In this document: one piece after another, positions 51,939 to 61,139 of the stretch
How the letters are laid out: each line of letters starts with the position of its first letter
Numbering within the stretch: the stretch's first letter is position 1
Origin: JBGTFE01 sp036403235
GTDB taxonomy: Bacteria; Acidobacteriota; Blastocatellia; Pyrinomonadales; Pyrinomonadaceae
DNA length: 64,000 nt
NCBI GenBank assembly: GCA_036403235.1
Contig: DASWRI010000084.1
Location: forward strand, 27,352-91,351
Direction: 5' to 3'
Notes under the pieces: generated by a model
The model's database searches: none
What the model was told of the DNA's origin: nothing
The model's input: only the letters and a program-made list of their open reading frames with translations
Position numbers and translations under genes: made by a program

Positions 51939-53240
51939 TTAAGACGCTTTTCCGAAATTCGTTTTGCCGAAAAGCCGGCAGGCAAAATAGACGATTAACC
52001 CGACAGCGGCGACTATCAGCATCACCAGACCTTCTTTTTTGAAATCGACGTTGGTTAAAAGCCAGACGATTAAAATCAAAGACAAGACGGAAGCGACGAT
52101 GCCGTAAGGCACGAGAAATTCGGCTTTCGGCGCGTCTTTCCGATGGCGGAAAACGGGCAACGAAGCGCACGTCGCGGCGTAAACCAGCAGGCGCGTAATC
52201 GTCGCAATCGTCAAGGCCGAATAAAAGGAAGTTTGCAGCGTGAAAATCAAAATGACGACGGCAGTTAAAACGAGCGAAACGTAAGGCGTCTTAAATTTTT
52301 CGTGCGTTTTCGCCAGGACTTGCGGCAATTCTTTTTGCTCGGCCATCGCGAAAGGAATTCGCGAAGTGGCGAGAAATCCGCCGTTTAAGTTTCCGAGGAC
52401 GGAGACGAGCGCGCCGATTGCGATAAACGTCGCGCCGAAGCTTCCCATAAATTTTCCGGCGGCGTCGGCGAGCGGAGTTTTCGACTGCGCGAGCTCGGGC
52501 AGAGTTCCGATGGCGACGATTTGAATGGCGATAAAAAGAAATGCGCAGAACGCGAGCGCCGCCAGAAGCGCGAACGGCACATTACGTCGCGGCTCTTTTG
52601 TCTCGCCCGCCGGAATGACGGCGGCTTCAAAACCGACGAAAGCGTAAATTAAAATTAAAATCGCCTCGGAAAATTTCGAGTATCCGGGCATCGCTCCGAA
52701 ATTAAAATTCGCGGGCTGGATAAAAAACAAACCGGCGACGGCAAAAACGAGCAGCGGCACGATTTTGCCGACGGTAAAAACGTTCGTCATAATCGACGAT
52801 TCGCGGACGCCGATAAAATTGACGACGGTGATGACGAGAACGACCGCGCTGACAATCAAAATTCGCCAGACGCCCTGCGACGCCTGCGGGTAAAACAATT
52901 CGAGATAAATCAAAAGCGCGTTGCAGTTGGTCGCAAACGTCGTGATGCGGACAATCCAGTACAGCCAGCCGACTTCAAACCCGACGACGTCGCCGAAAGC
53001 TTCTTTGGCGTAAAGATACATTCCGCCCGTCGCCTGAAAACGGCTCGAAACTTCGGCGAAACATAAAACGATAAAGGCGACAATCAAGGCGCAGACGAGA
53101 AAGGCAAACAAACTGTAGCTGCCGATTAAGCCGGTCACGCGCGCCGGCAAAATAAATATTCCCGTGCCGATAATCGTGTTGACGGCAATCGCCGCCAAAT
53201 CCCAGCGGCTGATGCCGCGAATCAATTTTTCTTCCGTCAT
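51939..53240 (-). CDS. APC-family amino-acid permease
   Basis: The protein has 433 residues and about 12 transmembrane helices. The N-terminal AVNTIIGTGIFILPA loop and the FVGFEAAVIPAGETKEPRRNVP segment are typical of APC amino-acid/polyamine permeases. The substrate cannot be told from sequence. The gene ends 28 bases before the start of the FG-GAP protein gene. Confidence 0.88.
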   Translation of the reverse strand: MTEEKLIRGISRWDLAAIAVNTIIGTGIFILPARVTGLIGSYSLFAFLVCALIVAFIVLCFAEVSSRFQATGGMYLYAKEAFGDVVGFEVGWLYWIVRITTFATNCNALLIYLELFYPQASQGVWRILIVSAVVLVITVVNFIGVRESSIMTNVFTVGKIVPLLVFAVAGLFFIQPANFNFGAMPGYSKFSEAILILIYAFVGFEAAVIPAGETKEPRRNVPFALLAALAFCAFLFIAIQIVAIGTLPELAQSKTPLADAAGKFMGSFGATFIAIGALVSVLGNLNGGFLATSRIPFAMAEQKELPQVLAKTHEKFKTPYVSLVLTAVVILIFTLQTSFYSALTIATITRLLVYAATCASLPVFRHRKDAPKAEFLVPYGIVASVLSLILIVWLLTNVDFKKEGLVMLIVAAVGLIVYFACRLFGKTNFGKAS

Positions 53241-53334
53241 TTGTTTTTCGCGTTTAATTTTACTTTTTTGCAGACCGCTTTTCGTTTATACTCTGAAAAA
53301 ACCATTCCGTAAAGACTTCTTGGAGTTTTTTATA

Positions 53335-54351
53335 ATGAAAAATATATTTGCAGTTTGCTTGAGCCTGGTAATCGTCTGTTTTCTTGCCGCATCGATTGAC
53401 GGCCAGAAAAAACGCGCCGCGAAAACGAATGTCGCCGACATTTCCAAGCCTAAAGTTTATGAGCCAATCGCGCTCGAATCTTCGTCGGCGCTGCAAACGC
53501 TGCTCAACGCCGCCGTCGGCGAAACGGTCAACGCCTACGCCGCGAAAAATATGAAGTTTGATTACGTCGCCGCGACTTTAATCGATTTGCGCGACCCGAA
53601 AAACTTAAAGACGGCGAGCGTTCGCGGCGACGAAAAAATTTACCCGGCGTCGGTCGTCAAATTGTTTTATATGGTCGCGCTCGAACAGCAGCTCGCCGAC
53701 GGCAAAGTCAGGCTGACGCCCGAACTCGAGCGCGGCTTAAAAGATATGATTGTCGATTCTTCGAACGAAGCGACGCAGTATATTCTGGACGTTCTGACCG
53801 ACACGTCGAGCGGCGGCGAGTTGCTGCCGAAGGAATATGAAATCTGGTCGTATAAACGCAACGCCGTCAATCGCTATTTCACTTCGCTCGGCTACGACCG
53901 CATCAACGTCAATCAAAAAACTTTCTGCGAAGACGCATACGGGCGCGAGCAGCAGTTTCGCAATTACAAAGGCGAAAACCGCAATATGCTGAACACGAAC
54001 GCGACGGCGCGGCTGCTGGCGGAAATTGTTTTGGGCAAAGCCGTCAATGCCGAACGCAGCAAAATGATGATGGATTTGCTCAAACGCGACCCGTTCGCCG
54101 AAACAAAAGGCACGGATGACCAGGCGCACGATTTTACCGGAATCGCCTTGATAAATAAAAAGTTAACCGGCGCGCGGCTCTGGTCGAAGGCCGGCTGGAC
54201 GTCTTCGACGCGCCATGACGCGGCTTATGTCGAAACGCCCGACGGTTTGAAATTCGTGCTCGTCGTTTTCACCGAAAAAATGGCGAACGAGCGCGATATA
54301 ATTCCGACGATTGCCGGGAAAATTTTAGACGGATTGAAAACAATTAAATGA
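53335..54351 (+). CDS. Secreted serine beta-lactamase-like (class A/PBP-fold) enzyme
   Basis: I use the ATG at 53335 (MKNIFAVCLSLVIVC), which opens a signal peptide; the 338-residue frame then follows. The fold is that of the beta-lactamase/transpeptidase superfamily: Ser-x-x-Lys as SVVK in YPASVVKLFYM, a Ser-x-Asn motif as SSN in DSSNEATQ, and Lys-x-Gly as SKAGWTS. It may hydrolyse beta-lactams or act on peptidoglycan; the final motif is a variant. The stop overlaps the start of the next gene (ATGA). Confidence 0.8.
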   Translation: MKNIFAVCLSLVIVCFLAASIDGQKKRAAKTNVADISKPKVYEPIALESSSALQTLLNAAVGETVNAYAAKNMKFDYVAATLIDLRDPKNLKTASVRGDEKIYPASVVKLFYMVALEQQLADGKVRLTPELERGLKDMIVDSSNEATQYILDVLTDTSSGGELLPKEYEIWSYKRNAVNRYFTSLGYDRINVNQKTFCEDAYGREQQFRNYKGENRNMLNTNATARLLAEIVLGKAVNAERSKMMMDLLKRDPFAETKGTDDQAHDFTGIALINKKLTGARLWSKAGWTSSTRHDAAYVETPDGLKFVLVVFTEKMANERDIIPTIAGKILDGLKTIK

Positions 54352-54767
54352 TAAAAACTTTACTTTTCGCCGCTGTTTTAACGTTTGTAGTTTTATTGAA
54401 CGCCGCGCCGGACGCGTCGGCGCAGACGAAAAAACGCATCACATTTAAAAAGGGATTCGCCGTCGTTTCCGGCACGATAAAAGGCGACGAAACGCTCGAA
54501 TACGTTTTTCGCGTCAAGAAAAATGCGGACGTCGATATTTCTGTCGAGAACGACCGGTTTACGCATACGATTTACCCGAAATTCGTTTTGCTCAAACCGG
54601 ACGGAAACGTTTTTTACGGTAAAGATTCGGTCAATTACGGTCTCGGAACGGATATGATGGACGTTCTTCCGCAAGCCGGAGATTACACGATTCAGCTTCA
54701 ACTTCCCGAAGATATGCGAAACGAGGGAAAGCCTGTAAGTTTTAGATTTCAAATAATTGTCAGGTAA
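54348..54767 (+). CDS. Small secreted beta-rich protein (PPC-like module)
   Basis: The protein has 139 residues with a signal peptide (MIKTLLFAAVLTFVVLL). The mature part has KRITFKKGFAVVSGTIKG, a YVFRVKKNADVDISVEND strand and a C-terminal beta region. It resembles the protein at 24693-25061 in layout, probably a PPC-type beta sandwich. It is translationally coupled to the beta-lactamase-like gene. Confidence 0.75.
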   Translation: MIKTLLFAAVLTFVVLLNAAPDASAQTKKRITFKKGFAVVSGTIKGDETLEYVFRVKKNADVDISVENDRFTHTIYPKFVLLKPDGNVFYGKDSVNYGLGTDMMDVLPQAGDYTIQLQLPEDMRNEGKPVSFRFQIIVR

Positions 54768-54795
54768 TTATATTAAAAATTAAAGGTAGAACATT

Positions 54796-57255
54796 ATGAA
54801 AAAATTTACTTTCGTTCTTTCGATTTTCGTTATCGGACTTGTGTTTTCGTCCCTTTCTTTTGCGCAGAATACATACAAAAAACCGCCGCAGGAAATTATG
54901 GACGTTCTGGACGCGCCGGCCGCGCCGTCGACCTTGATTTCTCCGGCCAAAGACAAAATCGCGCTGCTCGATTTTTTGCGCTACCCGCCGATTTCCGAGC
55001 TTGCCCAGCCGATGCTTCGCCTCGCCGGCCTGCGCATCAATCCGAATAATACATCGCAGCACCGGACGCCGTATTTCGTCGGTTTGACGCTGAAAAACAT
55101 GGCCGACGGAAAGGAAACAAAAGTTAATCTGCCACCGAACGCGCAGATTATCTCGCCGCAGTGGAGCGCCGACGGAAAATACCTGGCAATCGGCAACATT
55201 ACGCCCGTCGGCGTCGAGCTGTGGGTTGTCGAAACGGCAAACGGCAAAGCGTCGAAGCTGAAAAACGTGGTGATTAACACGGCTTTCGGCGGATTTTACT
55301 GGATGCCCGACCAGAAAAGCCTGTATGTCTATCTTGTGCCGAAAAATCGAGGAGTTGCGCCCGCTTATCAAAACTTGACGCCGACCGAGCCGAGCATTCA
55401 GGAAACTTCGGGCAAAACCGGCGCGGTGCAGACGTTTCAGGATTTGCTGAAAAGCCCGAACGACGAAAAATTGTTCGAATATTACACGACGGCGCAGCTG
55501 GCGATAGTCGATATCAACGGAAAAATTAAAGAAATCGGCCAGCCCGCGATTTTCGAAGACGCGCGTTTTTCGCCGGACGGAAATTACGTTTTAGTTTCGC
55601 GCATCCAGCGCCCGTTTTCGTATCTTTTCCCGGTCAACCGCTTTCCGAAAGAAGTCGAAGTCTGGGACAAAGACGGCAAAATGGTTTATAAAGTGGCGAG
55701 CATTCCGCTGACGGACACTTTGCCCGTTCAGGGCGTTCCGACCGGGCCGCGCAGCTATGCCTGGATTCCGACCGAGAACGCGACGCTGATGTGGGCGGAA
55801 GCATTGGACGGCGGCGACCCGAAAAATAAAATTCTGCCGCGCGATAAGCTCGTCACGATTGCCGCGCCTTTTGCCGCGCAGCCCGCCGAGCTCACAAAAA
55901 TCGAGCAGCGTTATCAGGGACGAGCGTTCGGCGAGCGCGACGGGATGATGTGGTTTTACGATTACGACCGCGACACGCAGCACCGCCGCGGCTTTATGAT
56001 GAGCTACAAAAATCCGGCGCAAACGCCGAAAATGGTTTTTGACTTAAACGCCAACGACCGCTACGGCGACATCGGAAATCCGGTAACAAAACGCCTGCCG
56101 AACGGCGAAACGGTCGTTCAGCAAAACGGCGAATTTATCTATCTGACCGGAACGGGCGCGTCTTCTGAAGGCGACCGACCGTTTTTGCGCACGATGAATT
56201 TACAGACTTTGGAAATCAACGAGCTTTTTCGTTCGAGTAAAGATTCCTACGAAACTTTTGTCGCATTTGCAGCAGACGGCGTAAAAGATAGCGAGCTAAA
56301 ATTTATTACAAGAAGCGAAAATATATCGACGCCGCCGAATCTCTTTTTGAGAACGAAAGGTTTACAGGGCATCGGTCAGGCGATTACGCCAAAACAAATT
56401 ACCGATTTTAAAGACACGACGCCGCAGCTTCGCGGAATTACGAAAAAGCTCGTCAGATACAAGCGCGCCGACGGCGTCGATTTGTCGTTTACGCTCTATC
56501 TGCCGCCCGGATACAAGGAAGGCACGCGGCTCCCGACCGTCGTCTGGGCTTACCCGCTCGAATTTACCGACGCGTCGACCGCCGGGCAGGTGTCGGGCTC
56601 GACCAATCGCTTTACGCAAATCGGCAGCTATTCGCACCTGTTTTTTCTTTTGGAAGGCTACGCCGTTTTAGACGATACGACGATGCCAATCGTCGGCGAC
56701 CCGCTGACGGTCAACGATACTTTTATCAAGCAAATCGTCGATTCGGCGCAGGCGGCGGTCGATAAAGCGGTCGAAATGGGCGTCACCGACCGCGACCGCG
56801 TCGGCGTCGGCGGACATTCTTACGGAGCGTTTATGACGGCCAACCTTTTGGCTCATTCCGATATTTTCCGCGCCGGAATTGCCCGCAGCGGCGCTTATAA
56901 CCGCACTTTGACGCCGTTCGGTTTTCAATCCGAACGCCGCAATTTCTGGGAAGCGACCGACCTATACGAAAAAGTTTCGCCGTTCTTTTACGCGAACAAA
57001 ATCAACGAGCCGCTTCTTTTGATTCACGGCGAAGCCGACAATAATCAAGGCACTTTCCCGATTCAATCGGAAAGGCTTTTTGCCGCCATCAGCGGAACGG
57101 GCGGAACGGCGCGCCTCGTTATGCTCCCGCTCGAAGCGCACGGCTACGCGGCCAAAGAATCGACCGAACACGTTCTTTTCGAGATGATAAACTGGTTCGA
57201 TAAATACGTGAAAAACGCCAAGCCCAGAGAGGCGAAACAGGTGGCGGGTAAATAA
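54796..57255 (+). CDS. Secreted S9-family prolyl-oligopeptidase-like peptidase
   Basis: The 819-residue protein has a signal peptide, an N-terminal beta-propeller-like region and a C-terminal alpha/beta-hydrolase domain. The nucleophile is in GGHSYGAFM (Ser about 675), with the catalytic Asp in HGEADNN and His in LEAHGY. The overall shape fits the glutamyl- or dipeptidyl-peptidase group of family S9. It is 28 bases after the PPC-like gene and ends in a hairpin region. Confidence 0.88.
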   Translation: MKKFTFVLSIFVIGLVFSSLSFAQNTYKKPPQEIMDVLDAPAAPSTLISPAKDKIALLDFLRYPPISELAQPMLRLAGLRINPNNTSQHRTPYFVGLTLKNMADGKETKVNLPPNAQIISPQWSADGKYLAIGNITPVGVELWVVETANGKASKLKNVVINTAFGGFYWMPDQKSLYVYLVPKNRGVAPAYQNLTPTEPSIQETSGKTGAVQTFQDLLKSPNDEKLFEYYTTAQLAIVDINGKIKEIGQPAIFEDARFSPDGNYVLVSRIQRPFSYLFPVNRFPKEVEVWDKDGKMVYKVASIPLTDTLPVQGVPTGPRSYAWIPTENATLMWAEALDGGDPKNKILPRDKLVTIAAPFAAQPAELTKIEQRYQGRAFGERDGMMWFYDYDRDTQHRRGFMMSYKNPAQTPKMVFDLNANDRYGDIGNPVTKRLPNGETVVQQNGEFIYLTGTGASSEGDRPFLRTMNLQTLEINELFRSSKDSYETFVAFAADGVKDSELKFITRSENISTPPNLFLRTKGLQGIGQAITPKQITDFKDTTPQLRGITKKLVRYKRADGVDLSFTLYLPPGYKEGTRLPTVVWAYPLEFTDASTAGQVSGSTNRFTQIGSYSHLFFLLEGYAVLDDTTMPIVGDPLTVNDTFIKQIVDSAQAAVDKAVEMGVTDRDRVGVGGHSYGAFMTANLLAHSDIFRAGIARSGAYNRTLTPFGFQSERRNFWEATDLYEKVSPFFYANKINEPLLLIHGEADNNQGTFPIQSERLFAAISGTGGTARLVMLPLEAHGYAAKESTEHVLFEMINWFDKYVKNAKPREAKQVAGK

Positions 57256-57337
57256 GAAATTCACCATCTGCTCCGCAACACAGAGAAGCACAGAGAAAAT
57301 TATAAAAATCTCTGTGCTTCTCTGTGTTGAATTTCTT
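57254..57337. repeat. 21-bp perfect inverted repeat between convergent genes
   Basis: caacacagagaagcacagaga (57276-57296) pairs perfectly with 57309-57329 around a 12-base loop, and aagaaatt/aatttctt extends the structure outside. It separates the convergent S9 and GGDEF-EAL genes, as expected for a bidirectional terminator. Confidence 0.85.
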
Positions 57338-57338
57338 C

Positions 57339-60300
57339 TTAGTGAACTTCCAAAGCTTCCAGAATTTGACTTTGCGCCGCTTCGCCGAAAGCGTATGAGG
57401 AATCAAGCGCAAAAGACGGGCCTTCGCGAAGAAATCGTTCGGCGCTCTCGGCGTTGACCGGCCTCGAAAACAGATAGCCCTGCCCGAACGGACAGCCGAG
57501 CAGGCGCAGGCGTTCGAGCTGTTTTTCGGTTTCGATTCCTTCGGCGACCGTCTCGATATTCAAGTTTTGTCCGAGCATCAGAATAGTTCGCACGATGGCC
57601 TCGCTTTTATCGTCCAAATCCATTTTATTGATAAACGAACGGTCGATTTTCAGACGCTCGAACGGGAAACGGTGGAGATAACTCAAACTGGAATAGCCCG
57701 TTCCGAAATCGTCGGTGCTGAACGCGACGCCGAGCTTCCGCAAATCGTTCAAAACAGCGAGCGCGGCTTCGCTGTGCTCCATAACTGTGCTCTCGGTGAC
57801 TTCGAGCTTCAGGCAGAGCGGATTTAGCCCGGTTTTTTCGAGAATTTCTATGACCTGCGACATCAGGGCCGGATGCATCAACTGCTTGGCGGAAAGATTG
57901 ACGCTGATAGAAAGCGTGTCGAGCTCGGGAAAACGCTCCTGCCATTCGCTCGTCTGGCGGCAGGACTCTTCCAAAATCCATTTGCCAATCGGGATAATCA
58001 AACCGGTTTCTTCGGCGACCGAGATAAATTCGTTCGGCGCGACCAAACCGTGCTGCGGGTGCTGCCAGCGAATCAGTGCTTCGAATTCGCGAATTTCGCC
58101 GGTGGCGAGCGAGACAATCGGTTGATAAAAAACTTCAAACTCGCCGCGCTCGACGGCGTGGCGTAAATCAGTCTCGACTTTCAGCACGTTCATATTGCGA
58201 ACGTGCATTTCGCTGTCGAAAATCTCGTAGCGCGCCTTGCCCGATTCTTTGGCGCGATACATCGCCGCGTCGGCGTCGCGCAAAAAGTCGTCGGGCTGTC
58301 GCTCGACGTCGTCCGAGACGATAATTCCGATGCTGGCCGATGTAAAAACCTCGTAATGGCCGAGCTTAAACGGCTCTGACAATTTTTTCTGAAGACGTTC
58401 GGCGACGCGCGCAACGTCTTCGACGCTTCCCGTCCGGTTGAGCAGAATCGTAAATTCGTCGCCGCCGAGCCGCGCGACGACATCGCCCGGCCGGACGCAG
58501 GATTTAAGCCGCTGCGCAATCGCGACGAGCAGCTTGTCGCCGATGACGTGGCCGAGCGAATCGTTGATGACCTTGAAGCGGTCGAGGTCGAGAAAAAGCA
58601 CGGCAAAATGCGAGAAAGCATTGCCCTCGGCGCTCTCGATGGCCGTTTTCAGATGATTCATAAACTGCGCGCGGTTCGGCAGATTCGTCAAAGTGTCGTG
58701 GAGCGCGTAGTGCATCAGCTTTTCTTCGGCGCGGCGACGCTCGGTGATGTCGCGAAAGCTCCAGACGCGGCCGACCGGGGCTCCGTCGCGGATGTGCGGC
58801 TGCGAATAACGCTCGTAAAGACGGCCGTCCTTAAATTCCAGAATATCGAAAGACGTCGCCTGCGGCTGTGCGTACAGATTTTTTATCGTCGCCGCAAACT
58901 TTTTCGGCTCGGCGACTTGTTCGAGAACGTAGGAAACGAGCTTTAAATCGTCGCCCTGCGCGATAATTTCCGCCGGAATACGCCACATTTCGAGAAATTT
59001 TTCGTTGTAGATAACGACTTTCCCCTCGGGATTGACGACCAGAATCCCGTCGGCGGTCGATTCGAGCGTCGAAGTCAAAAGCGAGACGGTTTTCTGCATC
59101 GAGCGTTCGGCGCGTTTGCGCTCGGTGATATTGCGGCCGATTCCCTGGACGCCGACCGGCCGGTCGTTTTGAAAAATAAGCCGCGTACTCAATTCGAGAG
59201 AAACGCGCTGCCCGTTTTTTGAAATAATTTCCAGCTCATACGCGCTCGGGTCTTCGCCGGCGAGCTTGCGCGTCGTGCGTGCGCGCGCTTCGTTTATATA
59301 TTCGGGCGCGACGACCTGCGCCAGATTCATCTGCAAAGCTTCCTCGCGCGCAAATCCGGTGATACTTTCGCCCGCGCGGTTGAGCGACGTAAAATTCCCC
59401 TTCAAGTCGTGCGTGTAAATCAAATCGTTCGCGTTTTCGAACAAATCGCGGTATTGCTCTTCGCTCTGCCGCAGAGCTTTTTCGGCCAAATTGCGCTCGG
59501 TCACGTCGCGCGCGATGCCCTGAATCGCGATTGGCTCGCCGTCTTTAAAAATCGTCGTCGTATTGACTTCGAGCGTCAGTCTTTCGCCCGTTTTGGTAAT
59601 GCAGTCGACTTCGTAAGCGGTCTGTTTCGCGCCGGCGATTTTTTTCGCCAGCATTCTTCTCGCGATTTTCAGATGGTCGGGCGCGATGATTTTCTGGATA
59701 TTGAGCTTTAACGCTTCTTCGCGGCTATAGCCGAAAATGCGAACACCGGCCTCGTTGATTGAAAGATAATTTCCTTTCAAATCGTGCACGTAAATCAAAT
59801 CGTTCGCGTTTTCAAACAAAGTCCGGTATCGCTCTTCGCTTTCTTTGAGCGAATCGACCGCCAGCTTGCGCTCGTTGATGTCGATGATAACGCCCTGCCA
59901 GCACATCAGCTTGCCGTTTTCGTCTTTGACAAAACTGCCCCGGTCGCGAACCCAGTGGATGCTTCCGTCACGGGCGACGATGCGATATTCCAAATCCGTC
60001 TCGCCGCGTTTTTTTCCCGCCTCGGATTCGCGCAAAACGCGTTCGCGGTCTTTCGGATGAAGGCATCGCAGCCATAAATCCGCGCTCGCGCGCCAATCTT
60101 CGAGCGGATAGCCAAACATCTCGAAAGCGGAACTGATGTAAATCGGCGCGTAAGGCGGGAAAGGTTCGACGGCGTAAAACATGACCGACAGATTTTCGAC
60201 AAATCCGCGATAAGTTTTTTCATCTTCCGGCATCACGCCCGGATTTTTTTGTTCAGCTGCTTGATTATTTTCGGCGGCTCGCAAGTTTTTCGGTAAACGT

Positions 60301-60377
60301 CGACTCTTCTTATACATAGTGGAAAACCCCGTGTCTGTGGCATATTTTGTCATTCGGGCGGTGACGCGGTTTGTCAT
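57339..60377 (-). CDS. PAS-repeat GGDEF-EAL cyclic-di-GMP enzyme
   Basis: The protein has 1012 residues. It contains four PAS/PAC-like sensor units (about residues 55-560), a GGDEF domain with RLGGDEFTILL (intact diguanylate-cyclase motif) and an EAL domain with EFEALIRWQHP and a DDFGTGYSSLSYL segment. Both catalytic motifs are kept, so it may make or degrade cyclic di-GMP. A start at Met21 or Met49 is possible because the first residues look basic and unordered. No membrane helix is apparent. Confidence 0.9.
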   Translation of the reverse strand: MTNRVTARMTKYATDTGFSTMYKKSRRLPKNLRAAENNQAAEQKNPGVMPEDEKTYRGFVENLSVMFYAVEPFPPYAPIYISSAFEMFGYPLEDWRASADLWLRCLHPKDRERVLRESEAGKKRGETDLEYRIVARDGSIHWVRDRGSFVKDENGKLMCWQGVIIDINERKLAVDSLKESEERYRTLFENANDLIYVHDLKGNYLSINEAGVRIFGYSREEALKLNIQKIIAPDHLKIARRMLAKKIAGAKQTAYEVDCITKTGERLTLEVNTTTIFKDGEPIAIQGIARDVTERNLAEKALRQSEEQYRDLFENANDLIYTHDLKGNFTSLNRAGESITGFAREEALQMNLAQVVAPEYINEARARTTRKLAGEDPSAYELEIISKNGQRVSLELSTRLIFQNDRPVGVQGIGRNITERKRAERSMQKTVSLLTSTLESTADGILVVNPEGKVVIYNEKFLEMWRIPAEIIAQGDDLKLVSYVLEQVAEPKKFAATIKNLYAQPQATSFDILEFKDGRLYERYSQPHIRDGAPVGRVWSFRDITERRRAEEKLMHYALHDTLTNLPNRAQFMNHLKTAIESAEGNAFSHFAVLFLDLDRFKVINDSLGHVIGDKLLVAIAQRLKSCVRPGDVVARLGGDEFTILLNRTGSVEDVARVAERLQKKLSEPFKLGHYEVFTSASIGIIVSDDVERQPDDFLRDADAAMYRAKESGKARYEIFDSEMHVRNMNVLKVETDLRHAVERGEFEVFYQPIVSLATGEIREFEALIRWQHPQHGLVAPNEFISVAEETGLIIPIGKWILEESCRQTSEWQERFPELDTLSISVNLSAKQLMHPALMSQVIEILEKTGLNPLCLKLEVTESTVMEHSEAALAVLNDLRKLGVAFSTDDFGTGYSSLSYLHRFPFERLKIDRSFINKMDLDDKSEAIVRTILMLGQNLNIETVAEGIETEKQLERLRLLGCPFGQGYLFSRPVNAESAERFLREGPSFALDSSYAFGEAAQSQILEALEVH

Positions 60378-60499
60378 TTTGACCGATTTTTAGTCAAAAT
60401 GATTTTGAGGAATTTACCGCAAATGCACGTAACCTATATTTTGTCGAGACAAAAACAAAATACGCCGCTGTTTAGTTGGCAATATTCGTGCCGCAAAAT

Positions 60500-60582
60500 A
60501 AGTAAAAAGTGAACACTTTAAACTGATGATTTGTTCTAAAACTTTTCACTTTTCACTTTTCACTTTTCACTTAATTAAATTT
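60500..60582. repeat. Imperfect AGTGAAA-type inverted repeat
   Basis: A short left arm (aaaagtga, 60505-60512) faces a run of four CACTTTT words (60541-60580). It lies between the GGDEF-EAL and small secreted-protein genes. Confidence 0.55.
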
Positions 60583-60623
60583 TCCCGACAACCCGGTTCG
60601 AATTTTTGCCATCGATTTATTTA

Positions 60624-60640
60624 TATAGCCCAGGGCTATA
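60624..60640. promoter_or_regulatory. 17-bp palindrome upstream of the small secreted-protein gene
   Basis: tatagccc-a-gggctata is an 8-bp perfect dyad with one central base, about 30 bases before the ATG at 60669. It is a good operator candidate. Confidence 0.45.
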
Positions 60641-60668
60641 AATTTTTACGAACAAGGGAGAGGAAGTT

Positions 60669-61010
60669 ATGAATTTATTGAAAAAGTTTGGATTAGTCTT
60701 TTCGACAATCGCATTTTGCTTGACGCTTTCGGTCATTGCGGCCGATGCGCAGAGACGTAACCGGAATTGGAACGGCAATCAAAACGGCAACTGGCAGCAG
60801 GTGCAGAACAATCGCTGGCGTCAAAACCGAAACGGGCGCATCACGCCGCAGGAATATCGTCAGCTGCAGCGCAAACGCGTGCAGATTTATCGCACGCGCA
60901 ACCGTTACTACAACAACGACGGTTATATCAGCAATCAGGAGCGCCGCAAGCTGCAGAAAAAATATTATAAATACCAGCGCAAAGCGCGTCGCGACCGGCG
61001 TGATTGGTAA
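60669..61010 (+). CDS. Small basic secreted protein with two EF-hand-like loops
   Basis: The 113-residue protein has a ribosome-binding site (gagaggaa) and a signal peptide (MNLLKKFGLVFSTIAFC ... AAD). The mature part is rich in Arg, Asn, Gln and Tyr. Two segments, RQNRNGRITPQE and YYNNDGYISNQE, follow the twelve-residue spacing of an EF-hand loop, with Gly at position 6, Ile at 8 and Glu at 12, but position 1 is not acidic. It might be a degenerate calcium-binding or nucleic-acid-binding protein. A terminator follows. Confidence 0.75.
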   Translation: MNLLKKFGLVFSTIAFCLTLSVIAADAQRRNRNWNGNQNGNWQQVQNNRWRQNRNGRITPQEYRQLQRKRVQIYRTRNRYYNNDGYISNQERRKLQKKYYKYQRKARRDRRDW

Positions 61011-61039
61011 ACAGAAATTATTTATACTCTCCTCGACAA

Positions 61040-61073
61040 AAAAGGAACGCATCTTTCGGGATTCGTTCCTTTT
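61040..61073 (+). terminator. Intrinsic terminator
   Basis: aaaaggaacg (61040-61049) and cgttcctttt (61064-61073) form a stem with a 14-base loop, continuing into a T-rich stretch. It ends the EF-hand-like gene. Confidence 0.75.
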
Positions 61074-61139
61074 TTCTCGCCAAATTTTCGAAAACGGGTT
61101 AAAATTTTTTTCTAAATAAATCCTTTTTTCCGAAAACTT

